Assembly: GCA_947631835.1 (NCBI GenBank)
Contig: CANRMW010000004.1
Span: 1-35,964, forward strand
Direction: 5' to 3'
DNA: 35,964 nucleotides
Origin: an uncultured Clostridia bacterium
GTDB lineage: Bacteria > Bacillota > Clostridia > Oscillospirales > Acutalibacteraceae
Part shown: piece after piece, positions 32,021 through 35,964 of the stretch
Numbering within the stretch: position 1 is the stretch's first letter
Layout: every line of letters starts with the position of its first letter
Position numbers and translations under genes: made by a program
The notes under the pieces: model-generated
Seen by the model: only the letters and a program-made list of their open reading frames with translations
What the model was told of the DNA's origin: nothing
Database searches by the model: none

Positions 32021-34084
32021 ATGGCACCCATCACTCCAAAGTTTCCAAAGCTGCTGCACGGGGGCGACTACAACCCCGACCAATGGCTGCATGATCCGGA
32101 CATCCTCGCGACGGACATCGAGCTGATGAAAAAAGCGGGGATCAACTGCGTCTCCGTTGGCATCTTCGCATGGGCGCATCTGGAGCCCCGCGAAGGGGTC
32201 TACACCTTCGACTGGCTCGAGGAGATCGTCAACGATCTCTATCTGAACGGCATTTACACGGTCCTCGCGACGCCCTCGGGCGCAAAACCCCTCTGGATGA
32301 GCGAGAAATACGAGGAGGTCCGCCGCGTGCAGGAAAACGGCGTGCGGGACCGTTCCGGCGGGCGGCACAACCACTGCTACACCTCGCCGTATTACCGGGA
32401 GAAGGTGCGCCAGATGGACACCCGTCTCGCGCAGCGCTTCGGGAAGCACCCGGGCGTCATCCTGTGGCACCTCTCGAACGAATACGGCGGCGCGTGCTAC
32501 TGTCCGCTCTGCGTCGCGGCATTCCGGGACTGGCTGCGGGAGAAATACGGCACGCTCGAGGCGCTGAACCTCGCGTGGTGGACGCATTTCTGGAGCCACA
32601 CCTACACGGACTGGGACCAGATCTACCCGCCTGTCCCGAACGGAGAGACCTGCACGCACGGCCTCACGCTCGACTGGAAGCGCTTCGTCACGCACCAGAC
32701 GGTTGATTTCATGAAGATGGAACGCGACGCGGTGAAAGCCGTCTGCCCCGAGATCCCCGTCACGACGAACCTCATGGGGTTCTACGACGGGCTCGACTAC
32801 TTCAAATTCGGCCCGGAGCTGGACGTCGTCTCCTGGGACAACTACCCCCAGTGGCACACGGCGGACAACGCGGAGATCGCCCTGACCTCCGCGCTCTCGC
32901 ACGACCTGATGCGCGGGATCAAGCGCGCGCCGTTCCTCCTGATGGAATCCACGCCGAGCGCGACGAACTGGTCGCCCGCCGCAATGCTCAAGCGCCCGGG
33001 GATGCACCTGCTCTCGTCTCTGCAGGCGGTGGCGCACGGCTCCAACTCCGTGCAGTATTTCCAGTTCCGCAAGGGACGCGGCTCCTCGGAAAAATTCCAC
33101 GGCGCCGTCGTCGATCATGTGGGCGACCGCGGCCCGCTCTCGGTCGCGCGCACGGAGAACACCCGCGTGTTCCGCGACGTGAAAACGGTCGGGGAGACGC
33201 TCGCCGCCCTCAACGCGGACGGCCGGCTTTATGACACCGAGGTCAAGTCGGAGGCCGCGCTCGTTTTCGACACGGAGAACCGCTGGGCGATCGCAGGCGC
33301 GGCGGGCCTTCGCAACTGCGGCACAAAGTATGTGGAGACCGTGAGGGAGCACTACCGCGCGTTCTGGGAAAAGGGCGTGCAGGTGGACGTCACCGACATG
33401 GACGGCGACCTTTCCGGCTACAAGCTGGTCGTCGCGCCGATGCTCTACATGCTGCGCAGCGGCTTTGAGCGGAAGCTGAAGACCTTCGTGGAAAACGGCG
33501 GCGTCCTCGTCGCCACCTACTGGACCGGCCTCGTGGACGAGACGGACCTGTGCATCACCGGGGGCGCTCCCGGCCGCATGACGGACCTCTTCGGCCTTTG
33601 GGACGAGGAATGGGACGCCCTGCCGGACGGCTTTACAAACGGCGTTTCGGTGGACGGGACCGTCTACACGGCGCGGGAGGTCTGCGCGCGCATCCATCCC
33701 ACGACCGCCGAAGTCCTCGGCACCTACACAGAGGACTTTTACCGGGGAGAAGCCGCTTTCACGAAAAACCGCTTCGGCGCGGGCACGGCGTATTACCTCG
33801 CGGCGCGCACGGACACCGGCCTGCTCCGCCGCCTTTACGGAACGCTCCTCGAGGAACTGGGGATCCGCCCGGCGCTTGCCGGGGTCGAGCTGCCCCGAGG
33901 CGTCACCGCGCACGCGCGGGAAAGCGAAACGGCGCGGATCGTGTTCGTCGAAAACTACACCGCCGCGCCCTGTACGCTGGACCTCAAGCGCGAGTATGAG
34001 ATCCTCTCCACGGGGGAACGGGTAAAACTTCTCAATCTCCCCCCTTACGGCGTCTCCGTATTATCAGATTTTACAAAAGTTTAA
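32021..34084 (+). CDS. glycoside hydrolase family 42 beta-galactosidase
   Basis: A 687-residue GH42 enzyme that cleaves terminal beta-D-galactose. The barrel starts LLHGGDYNPDQWL. The acid/base E154 is in HLSNEYGG and the nucleophile E309 in LLMESTPS, followed by NWSP. The zinc-binding cysteine group is present (C119 and CYCPLC, residues 159-164), unlike the GH42 at 11384, so the two belong to different subgroups. No signal peptide: cytoplasmic. AGGAGG lies four bases before the ATG at 32021. No promoter is obvious; the repeat element occupies the upstream 490 bp. Confidence 0.93.
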   Translation: MAPITPKFPKLLHGGDYNPDQWLHDPDILATDIELMKKAGINCVSVGIFAWAHLEPREGVYTFDWLEEIVNDLYLNGIYTVLATPSGAKPLWMSEKYEEVRRVQENGVRDRSGGRHNHCYTSPYYREKVRQMDTRLAQRFGKHPGVILWHLSNEYGGACYCPLCVAAFRDWLREKYGTLEALNLAWWTHFWSHTYTDWDQIYPPVPNGETCTHGLTLDWKRFVTHQTVDFMKMERDAVKAVCPEIPVTTNLMGFYDGLDYFKFGPELDVVSWDNYPQWHTADNAEIALTSALSHDLMRGIKRAPFLLMESTPSATNWSPAAMLKRPGMHLLSSLQAVAHGSNSVQYFQFRKGRGSSEKFHGAVVDHVGDRGPLSVARTENTRVFRDVKTVGETLAALNADGRLYDTEVKSEAALVFDTENRWAIAGAAGLRNCGTKYVETVREHYRAFWEKGVQVDVTDMDGDLSGYKLVVAPMLYMLRSGFERKLKTFVENGGVLVATYWTGLVDETDLCITGGAPGRMTDLFGLWDEEWDALPDGFTNGVSVDGTVYTAREVCARIHPTTAEVLGTYTEDFYRGEAAFTKNRFGAGTAYYLAARTDTGLLRRLYGTLLEELGIRPALAGVELPRGVTAHARESETARIVFVENYTAAPCTLDLKREYEILSTGERVKLLNLPPYGVSVLSDFTKV

Positions 34085-34108
34085 TATTTCCTCGGATTGC
34101 TGTGGAAT

Positions 34109-34131
34109 TACGGCGAATTTTGTGGTATAGT
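34109..34131 (+). promoter_or_regulatory. extended -10 promoter of the PRPP synthetase gene
   Basis: TGG directly before TATAGT (34126-34131) makes an extended -10. A weak -35-like TGGAAT lies 17 bases upstream. The leader to the ATG is about 100 bases. Confidence 0.5.
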
Positions 34132-34237
34132 TTAATAGGCGTCCGCGCGGGACCGGAGGGTGTTCCGCGCGTTCCCCCCAAATCCTGCCGGGACTATCGG
34201 CAGCCGCTGCAACGATCATGCGTGTCAGGAGGCAATC

Positions 34238-35419
34238 ATGGCAAAGCAAGCAAACTCGACGTATTTCAGCGCGGAAAACCGCGTCGCGCCGCTGGGCATC
34301 GTACCCCTTGCCGGAGCAAGGGAGCTTTCCGAGAAGATCGAAGCCCATCTTCTCCGCTGGGCGAAACGCGCCGGGCTGGATTATGAGACCTTTATGATCC
34401 AGAATGACTGTCCGCGCTTCTCTTCCGGCGACGGCAAGGGGCTCATCCGCTCCACGGTCCGCGGATATGACCTTTATTTTATCGTCGATGTTGGCAATTA
34501 CAGTGTCACCTACAACTACTTCGGCGAGGAGAACCGCATGTCTCCCGACGACCACTATCAGGACCTCAAGCGCCTGATCCAGGCCGCGAGCGGCAAAGCG
34601 CACCGCATCAACGTCATCATGCCGCTGCTCTACGGCGGCAGGCAGCACCGCCGCAGCTACCGGGAATCTCTGGACTGCGCGTTTGCGCTGCAGGAACTTC
34701 AGGCCATGGGCGTGGCGAACCTCGTCACCTTTGACGCGCACGATCCGCGCGTGCAGAACGCCGTCCCGCTGATGGGCTTCGACAACCTGATGCCGACGTA
34801 CCAGGTGATGAAGAAGCTCTTCAAGGATTTCCCGGACATCTCCACGGACAAAAACGACTTCATGGTCGTCGCGCCGGACGAGGGCGGGCTCAACCGCAAC
34901 ATCTACTACGCCTCCGTGCTCGGCGTGGACCTCGGCATGTTCTACAAGCGCCGCGATTACTCCAAGGTCGTGAACGGCCGGAACCCCATCGTCGCCCACG
35001 AGTATATGGGCACGAGCGTGGATGGCAAGGACGTCTTCGTCGCGGACGACATCATCTCCTCCGGCGAGTCGATCCTCGACATTGCGGAGAACGTCAAAGA
35101 GCGCCGCGCGCACCGCTTCTTCGCTTATGCCACCTACACGATCTTCACGAACGGTCTGGACAAGTTCGACAAGGCTTATGAGCAGGGCCTCATTGACGGC
35201 ATCTTCGGCAGCAACCTCACCTACGTCCGCCCCGAGCTGAAAAACCGCCCGTGGTTCCACGAGGTAGACGTCTCCAAGTATGTGGCGTACTTCGTTTCCG
35301 CGCTGAACCACGACGCGTCGATCAGCACGCTCCTCGACCCGCACAGCAAGATCGCGCAGCTCCTCGAAAAGCGCGCCGCCGACCGCGCGAAGTATGTGGA
35401 CGAGCAGCTCAGCCTTTGA
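34238..35419 (+). CDS. prs: ribose-phosphate pyrophosphokinase (long clostridial form)
   Basis: A 393-residue enzyme that makes phosphoribosyl pyrophosphate from ribose 5-phosphate and ATP, for nucleotide, histidine and tryptophan synthesis. The N-terminal phosphoribosyltransferase-like half has MPLLYGGRQHRRSYRES, corresponding to the ATP/catalytic region, and TFDAHDPRVQN. The PRPP-binding loop is VADDIISSGES (268-278). It is about 80 residues longer than classical Prs (about 315), with the extra sequence at both ends. CAGGAGG lies six bases before the ATG. Confidence 0.87.
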   Translation: MAKQANSTYFSAENRVAPLGIVPLAGARELSEKIEAHLLRWAKRAGLDYETFMIQNDCPRFSSGDGKGLIRSTVRGYDLYFIVDVGNYSVTYNYFGEENRMSPDDHYQDLKRLIQAASGKAHRINVIMPLLYGGRQHRRSYRESLDCAFALQELQAMGVANLVTFDAHDPRVQNAVPLMGFDNLMPTYQVMKKLFKDFPDISTDKNDFMVVAPDEGGLNRNIYYASVLGVDLGMFYKRRDYSKVVNGRNPIVAHEYMGTSVDGKDVFVADDIISSGESILDIAENVKERRAHRFFAYATYTIFTNGLDKFDKAYEQGLIDGIFGSNLTYVRPELKNRPWFHEVDVSKYVAYFVSALNHDASISTLLDPHSKIAQLLEKRAADRAKYVDEQLSL

Positions 35420-35432
35420 GCGGACCCTTCGC

Positions 35433-35461
35433 TTGACGTTTCCCGCGCGCTGTGTTATACT
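35433..35461 (+). promoter_or_regulatory. promoter of tRNA-Gln
   Basis: TTGACG (35433-35438), 17 bases, TATACT (35456-35461). Confidence 0.8.
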
Positions 35462-35570
35462 GAGCTGTGTCGAAAAGCGGCGGTGATCCCGCGCGCTTCG
35501 CGCCGCATTTTTCCGGATCCATCGCGGCTCCGGCCGCCCCGGGCGGACATCCTCCGCCCGGGATATATAT
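35462..35570 (+). other. structured leader before tRNA-Gln
   Basis: About 100 bases between the promoter and the tRNA contain a perfect ten-base-pair hairpin, CCCGGGCGGA with TCCGCCCGGG (35538-35562), followed by ATATATAT up to the tRNA. Upstream a GCGGCG/CGCCGC pair is also possible. It may guide tRNA processing or act as an early stop; no coding frame is evident. Confidence 0.5.
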
Positions 35571-35645
35571 TGGGCTGTCGCCAAGCGGTAAGGCAACGGA
35601 CTTTGACTCCGTCACCCGTGGGTCCGAATCCCGCCAGCCCAGCCA
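35571..35645 (+). tRNA. trnQ: tRNA-Gln (anticodon TTG)
   Basis: TGGGCTG (35571-35577) pairs with CAGCCCA (35635-35641) as the acceptor stem. The anticodon arm is ACGGA-CTTTGAC-TCCGT, placing TTG at the anticodon, and the T-loop reads GGTCCGAATCC. The CCA end is encoded (35643-35645). Confidence 0.95.
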
Positions 35646-35674
35646 TCTAATGGCGATGAAAAAGATATTCGCCC

Positions 35675-35703
35675 AAAAAAGCCCGGATTTCCGGGCTTTT
35701 TTG
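35675..35703 (+). terminator. terminator after tRNA-Gln
   Basis: AAAAAAGCCCGG pairs with CCGGGCTTTTTT around the loop ATTT, a textbook intrinsic terminator about 30 bp after the tRNA. Confidence 0.92.
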
Positions 35704-35877
35704 CGTCCAAAAGAGGTGAATCTCAGCTATCAATTTCGTAGATATTTCAAGGCGGTTTTTCCACTCTGGCGGGGTTTGAACCCTCGTAGAGGGAGAAAAT
35801 GAAGCAAATCCATCCGTATTTACTAGCCCTCTTCCGAGCACAGTCGGCTCGTGAAATATGTCTAAAAGGATAATTCT
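35704..35877. other. lower-GC region downstream of tRNA-Gln
   Basis: This stretch is visibly poorer in G and C than the rest of the window and has no convincing gene. CGAGC and GCTCG can form a small hairpin near 35837-35853. A GGGTTTGAACCC sequence resembles a tRNA T-arm, but no acceptor partner exists. Confidence 0.4.
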
Positions 35878-35949
35878 ATGGCGATCCGCTGGACTTTGCC
35901 AAAGAGCCGTGATATGCTCTTGGTCAAAAAAGGGAGGATGCAGCCGTGA
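35878..35949 (+). CDS. possible 23-residue leader peptide
   Basis: ATG 35878 is preceded by AAAAGGA about eight bases upstream and reads MAIRWTLPKSRDMLLVKKG before ending at TGA, which overlaps the GTG of the next frame (GTGA). It may be a small coupled leader peptide. No family is recognised. Confidence 0.3.
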   Translation: MAIRWTLPKSRDMLLVKKGRMQP

Positions 35950-35964
35950 GTGTCCTGAAAGAAA
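35946..35964 (+). CDS. 5' end of a truncated gene starting VSVLKE
   Basis: GTG 35946 has AGGGAGG about nine bases upstream and runs out of the window after six codons. The residues are too few to name a family. Confidence 0.45.

Noticed and set aside
31937-33913. A 658-codon minus-strand frame opposite the second GH42
   Set aside because: Mirror frame; no ribosome site and the opposite strand is a clear enzyme.
35745-35795. A tRNA on either strand, based on GGGTTTGAACCC
   Set aside because: Only a T-arm-like piece is seen; no matching acceptor or anticodon arm.

Overview
This window looks like a chromosomal segment from a high-GC clostridium of the Ruminococcaceae/Oscillospiraceae type, perhaps gut-derived. 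The evidence is strong AGGAGG ribosome sites, consensus TTGACA-N17-TATAAT promoters, clostridial families (DUF6062, LplB/LplC/LipO-type sugar importer, a long PRPP synthetase) and very GC-rich third codon positions. The exact lineage cannot be fixed from sequence alone.

Layout. 1-9.2 kb is housekeeping: the tail of an unknown gene, a short MecA-like C-terminal domain protein, a large acidic membrane protein that is a degenerate P1B-type ATPase (split by a one-base frameshift), rlmB, an AT-rich divergent intergenic region, a DUF6062 gene coupled to an 8-oxoguanine glycosylase, and a convergent HelD-like ATPase. 9.2-17 kb is a carbohydrate locus on the minus strand: two permeases, a lipoprotein solute-binding protein, a GH42 and a GH5 enzyme, then an AraC-type regulator with its own promoter. 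17.2-23.2 kb runs on the plus strand: aldo/keto reductase, GH120 beta-xylosidase, xylulokinase and a coupled P-loop kinase. The two loci are divergent and together suggest import of plant oligosaccharides followed by intracellular hydrolysis, with xylose entering the pentose phosphate pathway through XylB. No xylose isomerase or ATPase subunit for the sugar importer lies in the window.

23.3-24.3 kb holds a lone 5S rRNA with its own promoter and terminator, then a TtcA-family tRNA thiolase. 24.29-25.19 kb is the most unusual stretch: a tandem array with an exact 324-bp period, in which each unit is a chain of perfect hairpins; related modules recur at 31.5-32.0 kb. 25.2-29.9 kb is a potABCD polyamine importer followed by a small DUF1858 protein, with a 229-bp tandem duplication between potC and potD. 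30.0-35.4 kb has a lipoprotein esterase whose leader appears joined in frame across an older promoter, a second GH42 beta-galactosidase, and a PRPP synthetase. The window ends with tRNA-Gln(TTG) behind a structured leader, a strong terminator, a lower-GC stretch and the first codons of a truncated gene.

The strongest candidates for something undescribed are the hairpin-chain 324-bp repeat family, the pseudo-P-type ATPase, and the promoter-spanning inverted repeat of the sugar operon. Many long open frames opposite real genes are mirror artefacts of high GC and are left out.
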